64,000 nt of DNA from Variovorax sp. Root411 (GTDB taxonomy: Bacteria; Pseudomonadota; Gammaproteobacteria; Burkholderiales; Burkholderiaceae_C), in contig NZ_LMDW01000018.1 in NCBI RefSeq assembly GCF_001425205.1, positions 155,372-219,371 of the forward strand. The letters run 5' to 3'. The first letter of the stretch is position 1, and each line of letters opens with the position of its first letter. The notes under the pieces are model-generated. The model searched no databases and was not told where the DNA came from. It saw only the letters and a list, made by a program, of their open reading frames with translations. This document shows positions 35,523-42,181 of the stretch, one piece after another. The position numbers and the translations under genes were made by a program.

Positions 35523-35693
35523 ATAGCGTCTTCTCGACTACGCGGCAGATCCTCTGCAAAATTCGCACGCCCCGTTGACTTGTCGATATTAAAAATCCCT
35601 TCGTGATGAATTGATCATTTGAATGGCGAATTTTCAATGCAATTCGCTCGGGTGCCAGTCTGCAATTAAAGAAAAAATAGAGGAAGAACAAAT

Positions 35694-37424
35694 TTGACCT
35701 CGCGAGCGACTCTGGTCATTATCTTGTTGGCCAGCCCCTTGCTTGCTTTCGCGCAAGCTCCATCCATTCCACAACCCTTCGTTGAGCAGCAACGCCAGCA
35801 GGAGCGTGAACGTGCGTTGCGCGAGCAGAATGAGCGCACCGTCGACCAGCGTCCGCAGGCTGCACCACCGGCGCCAATGCAGCGCATTCCCGAGTCAGAG
35901 TCACCTTGCTTCCGCATCGACCGCGTGCTGCTGGTCGGCGAGCAATCCGCGTCCTTCCAATGGGCTGTCGCCGATCTGTCGGGGCCCGATGGCAACGACT
36001 CACCGGTTGGCCGCTGCCTGGGCACAGCCGGCGTCAATGTGGTCCTGGCACGCGCCCAGCAGACCGTCATCGCACGCGGCTTTGTCACCACCCGCGTGCT
36101 CGCCGCACCGCAGGACCTCTCTGCCGGCACCTTGACCCTCTCGCTGGTGCCCGGCCGCATCGCCGCCATCCGGACGACGCCCGATTCTTCATCCACGCTG
36201 CTCGGCAGTTCCGCCTTGCTGGCCACGGCCATCCCCGCGCATTCGGGCGACCTGCTGAACCTGCGCGACATCGAGCAGGGCCTCGAGAACCTCAAGCGCG
36301 CACCCACCGCCGAAGCCGACATCCAGATCGAACCTTCGACCGCGCCGAATGCACGCCCCGGCGACAGCGACCTCGTCGTCAAGTACGTGCAAGCCAAGAA
36401 GTGGCGCGTCACCTTGAGCCTGGACGACAGCGGCACCGAAGCCACCGGCCGCTACCAGGCTGGCGCCACGCTGTCCCTGGACAACCCCTTCGGCCTGAAC
36501 GACCTGTTCTACGTCAGCGCCAACCACAACCTCAACAACCACGTCTTCGGCGACCCGGCCAAGGGCACCGAAGGTCATACCCTTCACTACTCGCTGCCTT
36601 ATGGCTACTGGATGCTGGGCTTTACTGCCTCCAACAGCCAGTACCACCAGAGCGTCGCGGGTCTGAACCAGGACTACGTCTACGCCGGCAAGACCAACAA
36701 CGCCGAGGTCAAGCTTTCGCGCCTGCTCTACCGCGACCAGCATCGCAAGACGAGCGTGGCGATCAAGGGCTGGCGCCGCGAGTCGCGCAACTTCGTGGAC
36801 GACACGGAGGTCGAGGTGCAGCACCGCGTGGTCGGCGGCTGGGAGCTCAGCCTCAACCACAAGGAGTACATCGGTGAAGCAACGCTCGAGGGTACGCTGG
36901 CCTACAAGCGCGGCACCGGTGGCTTCGGCGCGCGCACCGCGCCCGAAGAAGAGTTCGGCGAGGGCACCTCGCGCCTTAAGCTCTACACCGCCGACATCAG
37001 CCTCAATGCGCCTTTCAAGCTCAGCGGGCAGAAGCTGCGCTACTCCGGCCTGATCCGCGCCCAATGGAACCGCACGCCACTGACGCCGCAGGACCGTTTC
37101 GCCATCGGCGGGCGCTACACGGTCCGTGGCTTCGATGGCGAGACCAGCCTCATGGGCGAGCGCGGCTCGCTCATTCGCAATGACATCGGCTGGGCCATGG
37201 GGCAGAGCGGGGCGGAGCTGTACGCGGGCATGGACTACGGCCATGTCGGCGGGCGCTCCACGGCCGATCTGCTCGGGCGCAATTTGGCCGGCGCCGTCGT
37301 CGGCGTGCGCGGCCAGTGGACCAAGCTGAGCTACGACTTCTTCGTCGGCGCGCCCATCAGCAAGCCCGACGGCTACCGCACTGCGAAGGTCACGCTGGGC
37401 TTCAATCTCAATGCGAGCTTCTGA
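35694..37424 (+). CDS. cdiB: CdiB/TpsB outer-membrane transporter
   Basis: A 576-aa two-partner secretion pore. A signal peptide (TLVIILLASPLLAFAQA) is followed by the periplasmic POTRA region (CFRIDRVLLVGEQSASFQWA, GFVTTRVLAAPQDLSAGTLTLSLVPGRI). The C-terminal beta-barrel has the diagnostic VRGF motif (GGRYTVRGFDGETSL) and a terminal strand ending NLNASF. The start is TTG at 35694 with GAGGAAG upstream. It exports CdiA to the cell surface. Its place after the immunity gene gives the A-I-B order of Burkholderia-type systems, not the B-A-I order of enterobacteria. Confidence 0.93.
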   Translation: MTSRATLVIILLASPLLAFAQAPSIPQPFVEQQRQQERERALREQNERTVDQRPQAAPPAPMQRIPESESPCFRIDRVLLVGEQSASFQWAVADLSGPDGNDSPVGRCLGTAGVNVVLARAQQTVIARGFVTTRVLAAPQDLSAGTLTLSLVPGRIAAIRTTPDSSSTLLGSSALLATAIPAHSGDLLNLRDIEQGLENLKRAPTAEADIQIEPSTAPNARPGDSDLVVKYVQAKKWRVTLSLDDSGTEATGRYQAGATLSLDNPFGLNDLFYVSANHNLNNHVFGDPAKGTEGHTLHYSLPYGYWMLGFTASNSQYHQSVAGLNQDYVYAGKTNNAEVKLSRLLYRDQHRKTSVAIKGWRRESRNFVDDTEVEVQHRVVGGWELSLNHKEYIGEATLEGTLAYKRGTGGFGARTAPEEEFGEGTSRLKLYTADISLNAPFKLSGQKLRYSGLIRAQWNRTPLTPQDRFAIGGRYTVRGFDGETSLMGERGSLIRNDIGWAMGQSGAELYAGMDYGHVGGRSTADLLGRNLAGAVVGVRGQWTKLSYDFFVGAPISKPDGYRTAKVTLGFNLNASF

Positions 37425-37425
37425 T

Positions 37426-38046
37426 ATGTCGATGATTTTTTCAGCCAGGCCATGGTTGGCCGCAGCTCTTGCCGGAGGCACCCTGCTGGCGGGCTGCACC
37501 AGTCTGCCCCCAACGCCGTACCGCGCGGCCCCTGCAGGGGATGGCACGTACGGATACAGCACCATGCAGATCGAAGGGGACATCTACCGGATCGACTTCT
37601 ATGGGTCACCGGCCACTGCCTCGCGGACGGCCAGGGCGTTCGCCTTCTATCGCGCGGCGGAGCTTGCAGAGGAGCACGGCGCCCCCGCCTTCAGGATCGT
37701 CCAAGGAGAAGTGGATCGCTCCATTCTGGACGGTAGCGAAGTCTTCTCATGGTCCGATTCGTTCCCGGCGCCGCCTTTCGGCAGGCTCGCGGTAAACCAT
37801 GAGAACGGCGTCAACAGGGCAACCCTGCAAAAAGTCGCCGGAACGAGATACATCCCTGTTCCGATCTACATCACTCCGCCCGGCCAAGCGCAGCGGGACG
37901 CAGACGAAAAACAGGTCTCCAAGCTTTCCATCCTGCGCGTGCAGATGCTTCGAGAACTTCCGGCCTCGCTTGATGACAAGACGTTCATGACCCGCGAGGT
38001 GCTCAGCAAGCTCGGGCCGCGCATTGTGCGCACGAACTCCGCCTGA
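37426..38046 (+). CDS. Lipoprotein of the CC0125/CC1285 type downstream of cdiB
   Basis: A 206-aa secreted lipoprotein. Its ATG at 37426 is one base after the cdiB stop. The signal peptide ends in a lipobox LLAGC, so it should be lipid-anchored, probably in the outer membrane. The core GYSTMQIEGDIYRIDFYG with RAAELAEEHGAPAFRIV recalls the CC0125/CC1285 lipoprotein family of unknown function. Tight spacing shows that it belongs to the CDI operon. Burkholderia bcpAIOB loci also carry a small lipoprotein gene, bcpO, although placed before bcpB. Confidence 0.82.
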   Translation: MSMIFSARPWLAAALAGGTLLAGCTSLPPTPYRAAPAGDGTYGYSTMQIEGDIYRIDFYGSPATASRTARAFAFYRAAELAEEHGAPAFRIVQGEVDRSILDGSEVFSWSDSFPAPPFGRLAVNHENGVNRATLQKVAGTRYIPVPIYITPPGQAQRDADEKQVSKLSILRVQMLRELPASLDDKTFMTREVLSKLGPRIVRTNSA

Positions 38047-38058
38047 GTCTCGCTCGAT

Positions 38059-38370
38059 ATGCAGTGCAGTCGGAGAGGTTGCCCGAACACGCCGTTCCGC
38101 AAGATCGCCCGAAGCATCCATGAAGGTGCCCGCGAGACGGCACGGTTCATCGCAAAGACGCCGGAGTACAGCCAGTCGCGCAGGGAAAGGAAGAAGGTCG
38201 AGATGCTGTTCGCACACCTCAAACGCATCATGAAACTGGATGGGCTCCGGCTTCGCGGACTCAGTGGTGCGCAGGACGAGTTCCTGCTGGCGGCGACTGC
38301 CCAGAATCTTCGGAGAATGGCCAAGTGGTTGATGCCAATTGAAGGAGATGCGCAGATGAGGATCGCGTGA
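38059..38370 (+). mobile_element. IS1182-type transposase C-terminal fragment
   Basis: The frame encodes the end of a DDE transposase: CPNTPFRKIARSIHEGAR, then SRRERKKVEMLFAHLKRI and LRGLSGAQDEFLLAATAQNL. The N-terminal three quarters and any terminal repeats are missing. It directly follows the CDI lipoprotein gene and shows that the island was rearranged here. Confidence 0.75.
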
Positions 38371-38534
38371 GATGGGCCGCGAGGCCTCTCAGGTTCTATC
38401 GCCCCCCGCAACTGAGCTGCGAATCCTCGGTGATCGCCGATGCGCACAGGATTCGAGACGAGTTTTTCAACACAATCAGTCTGAAGCAGACATAGGGGCC
38501 GCCGCGAATATCACTGTCACAGTCGTGCGGTACC

Positions 38535-39641
38535 TCACCGGGACTTCGGCGCCCGTGGCTTGATATCGCTGCGTCCTGGCGTTCGGTGTCTCGCCTGCTC
38601 TCTCCAGCGGCCGGCTATTCGCTGTGCATCGGTCTGTACATCCGGGAGGCTCGCGACGAATTGATCCACGTGAGCGGCAAGATTCTCTTCGCCCTGTCTT
38701 CGAAGTGCTTCCGCCGTCGCCCGCCAGTCCACAGTCACCTCCCGCCGGGTGCTCCGCATCGCCTCTTGGCCAATGTCCAAAACCCCCTGCCCCCACTTGA
38801 GAGCGCGGAGCACACTCTCCAACTTGGCGCGCATGAAGGACGAGGTCTTCGGCGGGCGATGCCTGGCTCGGCCGGCGGGCGGCAGTTGCCCGAACTCCCG
38901 CAGCGCGCGGAGCCGATGATGGATCGCATCCCTGTACGGCTTGCGGGTCTGGCCTCGCACTTGGCGCGGTGTGGCATTGGCCGCCACGCCCTGCTCACGC
39001 ATCAGCGCGGCGAACTGCTCACGCCACTGGCGCAACGTGTCCTTGCGGATGTAGAGGCGCTTGCCAGGCTCGAACTCGTGCTCGCACTTGACCACCAGAT
39101 GCACATGCGGATGCGGCTGATCGGTGTGCAGCACCATGGCGTAGCGATATTGCAGCGCGAAGTTCTCGCGTGCGAAAACGCGCGCCGCAGCCAGTACTTT
39201 TTCCGGTGGCGTGCCAGCGGGCATGGACAGGACGATGTTGTGCACTAACTTCGCACGCATGTCTTTCTGCCCCGGAGCGGGTTTCGGCTTGTACTGGCTT
39301 CTGCAAAGCTCAAGCTGCCAGTCGGCCGTGATCTCCCGGGCTGCACCCCGGCCCTGCTGCGCCAACCCCTCATCGCTTTCCAGCTGCAGCTTGCCGTGCC
39401 GACCGATGTAACGCAGATGGGCCTCGACGCCGCCAACGTCCCGTCCGCCGCCGGAGACCTTCACTATCACTTCGGGCGTGCGCCCCACCGTGCGCTGGAT
39501 CTGCGCGATTTGGTCAGCGCCGAGGCGCAGCGTGCCGCCCGGTCCTCGCCGACCGTAGCTCACGATGTCCAGCGCCATGTCGCGCGGCGCACCGGCGGGG
39601 CCGCAGCTGCTTCGGCCTGCGCGCGCTATCCGTTCAGGCAT
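38535..39641 (-). CDS. Relaxase (mobilization nuclease, VirD2/MOBP-like)
   Basis: A 368-aa relaxase. It has an N-terminal part with GVEAHLRYIGRHG and the metal-binding histidine cluster HTDQPHPHVHLVVKCEHE in the first half. Candidate catalytic tyrosines lie in the N-terminal third. The C-terminal 120 residues are basic and probably bind DNA. The start overlaps the MobC-like gene by 8 bp. It would nick an origin of transfer and carry the strand into a mating channel supplied by another element, because no type IV secretion genes are in this window. The island is thus integrative and possibly mobilizable. Confidence 0.85.
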   Translation of the reverse strand: MPERIARAGRSSCGPAGAPRDMALDIVSYGRRGPGGTLRLGADQIAQIQRTVGRTPEVIVKVSGGGRDVGGVEAHLRYIGRHGKLQLESDEGLAQQGRGAAREITADWQLELCRSQYKPKPAPGQKDMRAKLVHNIVLSMPAGTPPEKVLAAARVFARENFALQYRYAMVLHTDQPHPHVHLVVKCEHEFEPGKRLYIRKDTLRQWREQFAALMREQGVAANATPRQVRGQTRKPYRDAIHHRLRALREFGQLPPAGRARHRPPKTSSFMRAKLESVLRALKWGQGVLDIGQEAMRSTRREVTVDWRATAEALRRQGEENLAAHVDQFVASLPDVQTDAQRIAGRWREQARHRTPGRSDIKPRAPKSR

Positions 39642-40215
39642 GAGAACTCCCGCCGCCGGTCTCCCAGCTGATGAGGTTGCGGCGCACGATGGCTGCCGTG
39701 GCTTCGCGTGCCGCCTCGACTTCCCGCCGGACCAGCGCGATCGCTTCGCTGAGGTCCGATGCCGCCGGCTCCGACAGAGTGTTCGGCATGCCGAACGTTC
39801 GAAGCTGTCGTTGCAACGCGGCCAGTCGAGCGGCGGTCACTTTGATCTGATCCAGTTCGTTCGGCGGCAGCACTGTGGCGTCACGCACATGGTTGTGGAT
39901 CAACAGGGCCAGGTAGCTGCCGGTCTTCATTCCGCGGGTACGGGCTCGTGCGCCCGCGAGCGCTCGATCGCCCTTGCGAAGCCGCAACGTGACGCGATCC
40001 GCCACGCCAATGCCGCTTTCTGTTTCGCGTAGGCAGCGCTGTCCACCCGAGTCCACCGAGATTTCGCCGTTTGTCTTGAGGACCTCCTCGACCATCTTCG
40101 CGAGCAGAGTCGACGCACGGAGACGATGCCGCACCGCCAGCGCGGCGAAGCGTGCCCTCGTTTCGGGCGGCACCCGGGTGGCTATCACGCGACTCGATAG
40201 AGAGGTGTTCATCAT
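39634..40215 (-). CDS. MobC-like relaxosome accessory protein
   Basis: A 193-aa protein with an N-terminal ribbon-helix-helix-like segment (ATRVPPETRARFAALAVRHRLRASTLLAKMVEEVL). A C-terminal part (YLALLIHNHVRDATVLPPNELDQIKVTAARLAALQRQL) is typical of mobilization accessory proteins. It overlaps the relaxase by 8 bp and starts the leftward mobilization unit. Tandem ATG codons at 40215 make the exact start uncertain by one residue. The coding sequence contains one copy of a palindrome (39781-39796) that recurs twice upstream. Confidence 0.78.
   Translation of the reverse strand: MMNTSLSSRVIATRVPPETRARFAALAVRHRLRASTLLAKMVEEVLKTNGEISVDSGGQRCLRETESGIGVADRVTLRLRKGDRALAGARARTRGMKTGSYLALLIHNHVRDATVLPPNELDQIKVTAARLAALQRQLRTFGMPNTLSEPAASDLSEAIALVRREVEAAREATAAIVRRNLISWETGGGSSHA
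39781..39796. repeat. GTTCGGCATGCCGAAC palindrome inside the MobC-like gene
   Basis: A 16-bp perfect palindrome whose centre is identical to the two longer palindromes at 40371 and 40594. It lies within coding sequence. Confidence 0.85.
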
Positions 40216-40268
40216 TGCAACTTCGTTGCAGTAAACAATGTCTGACGCCAGTCTATCCTGCCCTCATG

Positions 40269-40443
40269 GCCGCACAAGGACTTTGCCCTCGGAATTCCAG
40301 CGTCGAGCCCACCTCGCCGTTTCGCGGCTCCGGAGCGTTGCCGTCGATCGACAGCTCGAAGACCACCATCAATGTTCGGCATGCCGAACATTGCGAGGTG
40401 CACGGAACCACCCCGTCCTCGTAGCCGCACAAAGACTTTGCCC
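40269..40443. repeat. Direct repeat GCCGCACAARGACTTTGCCC, two copies
   Basis: Copies at 40269-40288 and 40424-40443 differ in one base. Looser similarity continues for about 18 bp into CGTCG. They are 155 bp apart, and each is followed by one of the large palindromes. Confidence 0.8.
40371..40392. repeat. 22-bp perfect palindrome with GTTCGGCATGCCGAAC centre
   Basis: AATGTTCGGCA and its complement form a 22-bp gapless palindrome. It shares its centre with the sites at 39781 and 40594. Confidence 0.9.
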
Positions 40444-40593
40444 CGAAGTTTCGACGTCGTCCAACGACCACTGCTCCAGGCAATCGAAACCGAAAATTCA
40501 ATCCGCTCGCAGAGCAAGCCCGCCCGGCCGCTGCATAAATGTCCTCACGGCTCCGTCAAGCAGAAGACCTTCGCTGTTGCTACCGTTCGATAC

Positions 40594-40627
40594 TTTCTCG
40601 GTGTTCGGCATGCCGAACACCGAGAAA
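40594..40627. repeat. 34-bp perfect palindrome with GTTCGGCATGCCGAAC centre
   Basis: Arms TTTCTCGGTGTTCGGCA and TGCCGAACACCGAGAAA abut without a spacer. The flanking bases differ from those of the 22-bp site, but symmetry is kept over the full 34 bp, so the symmetry itself seems selected. Confidence 0.9.
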
Positions 40628-40733
40628 AAACTATGGGCAGAGAGGTGAATTCGGAACGTAGCAAATTCGCAGGAGAACCATCGAATGGGCATTCGCGTCG
40701 CCCGCGCAGCGCGGCAGGGCCGCCAAGAACAGC

Positions 40734-41405
40734 CTACTCTCGCAGCGTGAACACCACTGACAGGTAAGAGACCGGCTGGGTCTGAATGGCCTCGATCCCA
40801 TGGAGTGCGGTCGCATCGAACAGCAGCGAGTCCCCTGCCCTCACCTCCGCAGTCCTGCCGCTGTAACGGTAGCTGACCTCCCCGGACAGGAAGTACAGGA
40901 ACTTGAGACCCGGGTGCTGGAAGGTCACATAGGGATCGGCACCGGGCAGCAACGTGACCAGATAGGGCTCGACGAAAAGATTGCCCGATAGGAGGTGACC
41001 CAGCAGCTCGTAGCGATAGTCCGCCACGGCGCCGATCCGATCGACCAAGACACCATGTCCTGCACGCACATGGCAGAAGTCAGTACGCCGCGCCTGATCA
41101 CTGAAGAAGCGCGAGGTCGGCACACCCAGACCATTCGCGAGACGCTCCAGGGTCTCCACCGAAGGCGAGACCAGACCGCGCTCGATGCGAGAAAGCATCG
41201 AGGCAGAAATCCCCGAGGTCTTGGCCAGTTCGCCGCCAGACATCTCTGCCGCCATGCGCAGCGCCCTCACCTGCGCGCCGATGCGCACCGCTGACAAGCT
41301 GCGCACGACAGGGGCGGGTTGCCTCGACCCTACACGGGTCACGGAGACCGGTAGGCGCAGCGGGCGAGCTGTTGGCAGCGGCGAAGCAAGCTCTCTATGG
41401 GCCAT
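40734..41405 (-). CDS. XRE-family regulator with C-terminal cupin domain
   Basis: A 223-aa protein. An HTH of the XRE type lies at about residues 45-95 (VRALRMAAEMSGGELAKTSGISASMLSRIERGLVSPS). A C-terminal cupin follows (LVTLLPGADPYVTFQHPGLKFLYFLSGEVSYRYSG, then GDSLLFDATALHGIEAI). Such proteins repress or activate genes in response to small ligands held in the cupin. It stands alone, facing the mobilization region. Whether it binds the nearby palindromes is open. Confidence 0.87.
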   Translation of the reverse strand: MAHRELASPLPTARPLRLPVSVTRVGSRQPAPVVRSLSAVRIGAQVRALRMAAEMSGGELAKTSGISASMLSRIERGLVSPSVETLERLANGLGVPTSRFFSDQARRTDFCHVRAGHGVLVDRIGAVADYRYELLGHLLSGNLFVEPYLVTLLPGADPYVTFQHPGLKFLYFLSGEVSYRYSGRTAEVRAGDSLLFDATALHGIEAIQTQPVSYLSVVFTLRE

Positions 41406-41529
41406 CTTAATCTCGCACGTAAGAACGGTCAGTTAGCACCTGCGCAAAGCATCCGATGACGAGCGAGGCGCGCAATAACTCGTCATATACTTTGTAGCTC
41501 TATGCCATTCTATATGGGGCAATTGGGCG

Positions 41530-41883
41530 GTGCCAAGCCGCCGCGCTCCTCCTGTTCCGCTGCCCAATTTTCCGCGTGCCTTTCGGGCAGCGCGCGTCGC
41601 GATGGGCATCCCGCAGGAGGCCTTCGACACGGTCTCATCTCGAACTTATGTCAGCATTCTTGAGAGGGGCGTCAACGTCCCCACGCTCACGAAGATCGAT
41701 GCTCTAGTTCGGGTTTTGGGCCTGCACCCGTTGACCGTGCTCACGCTCGCCTACGCAAGTTCGCCGTCATCCGAGGAAATCGGCAAACTCCAAGAGGTAG
41801 TGGCAGGAGAAATCGCAAGTCTCGGGCTGACCGCGTTCTCTCCAAACTCGTTGCCCAGAGGAAAGACTCGCAGCACCAAATAA
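41530..41883 (+). CDS. XRE-family HTH regulator (117 aa)
   Basis: A short regulator with an HTH around residues 15-70 (AFRAARVAMGIPQEAFDTVSSRTYVSILERGVNVPTLTKIDALVRVLGLHPLTVLTLAY). The start is GTG at 41530; no ATG fits. It is divergent from the XRE-cupin gene and convergent with the restriction operon, separated from the latter only by a doubtful small frame. It may control the defence operon or one of the island functions. No partner toxin gene is adjacent. Confidence 0.75.
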   Translation: MPSRRAPPVPLPNFPRAFRAARVAMGIPQEAFDTVSSRTYVSILERGVNVPTLTKIDALVRVLGLHPLTVLTLAYASSPSSEEIGKLQEVVAGEIASLGLTAFSPNSLPRGKTRSTK

Positions 41884-41896
41884 GAAGTTGGGTGAG

Positions 41897-42181
41897 ATGT
41901 CAGCGCCCAAGGAGCGCAGACTCTTCGTCGTGGAAACCCTTAGCTCTCAGAGCTCCGAAGCCATATCCCCGCGTCGCGAGCAGCCGCCGAAGCACTTAGG
42001 CGGGCTCCTGCTTCAACAGATGGAACAGCTCCCTGTTGAAGACGACTCCGTATACGGACCAGTTCAACTTGTCGAGATGGCGGATGCCTTCGGGATCACC
42101 AATAGTTGCGAAAAGTTTGATGGGAAAGGTGGCATCGGTATCGCGCTCATATCTTCACTTCAAAGCGCAAAAAGTCATTGA
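41897..42181 (+). CDS. Doubtful small ORF overlapping the end of res
   Basis: ATG at 41897 opens a 94-codon frame (MSAPKERRLFVVETLSSQS) that runs 35 bp into the 3' end of the convergent restriction gene. It lies just after the XRE gene and could be its partner. No ribosome-binding site of quality and no family are recognised. Confidence 0.3.
   Translation: MSAPKERRLFVVETLSSQSSEAISPRREQPPKHLGGLLLQQMEQLPVEDDSVYGPVQLVEMADAFGITNSCEKFDGKGGIGIALISSLQSAKSH

Larger units (their letters stand above)
40216..40733. other. Candidate oriT/control region upstream of the mobilization genes
   Basis: This 518-bp stretch has no convincing gene. It holds two long palindromes (40371-40392 and 40594-40627) and a 20-bp direct repeat (GCCGCACAARGACTTTGCCC at 40269 and 40424). 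A relaxosome nicking region is expected just before mobC, so oriT is a reasonable guess; a partition site or an operator is the alternative. No known oriT core was recognised. Confidence 0.45.

Noticed and set aside
38535..40215. Complete self-transmissible conjugative element
   Set aside because: Only a relaxase and a MobC-like protein are found; no coupling protein or type IV secretion genes occur in the window.
40269..40627. CRISPR array near mobC
   Set aside because: The repeats are two copies 155 bp apart plus palindromes of differing length; there are no regular spacers and no cas genes.
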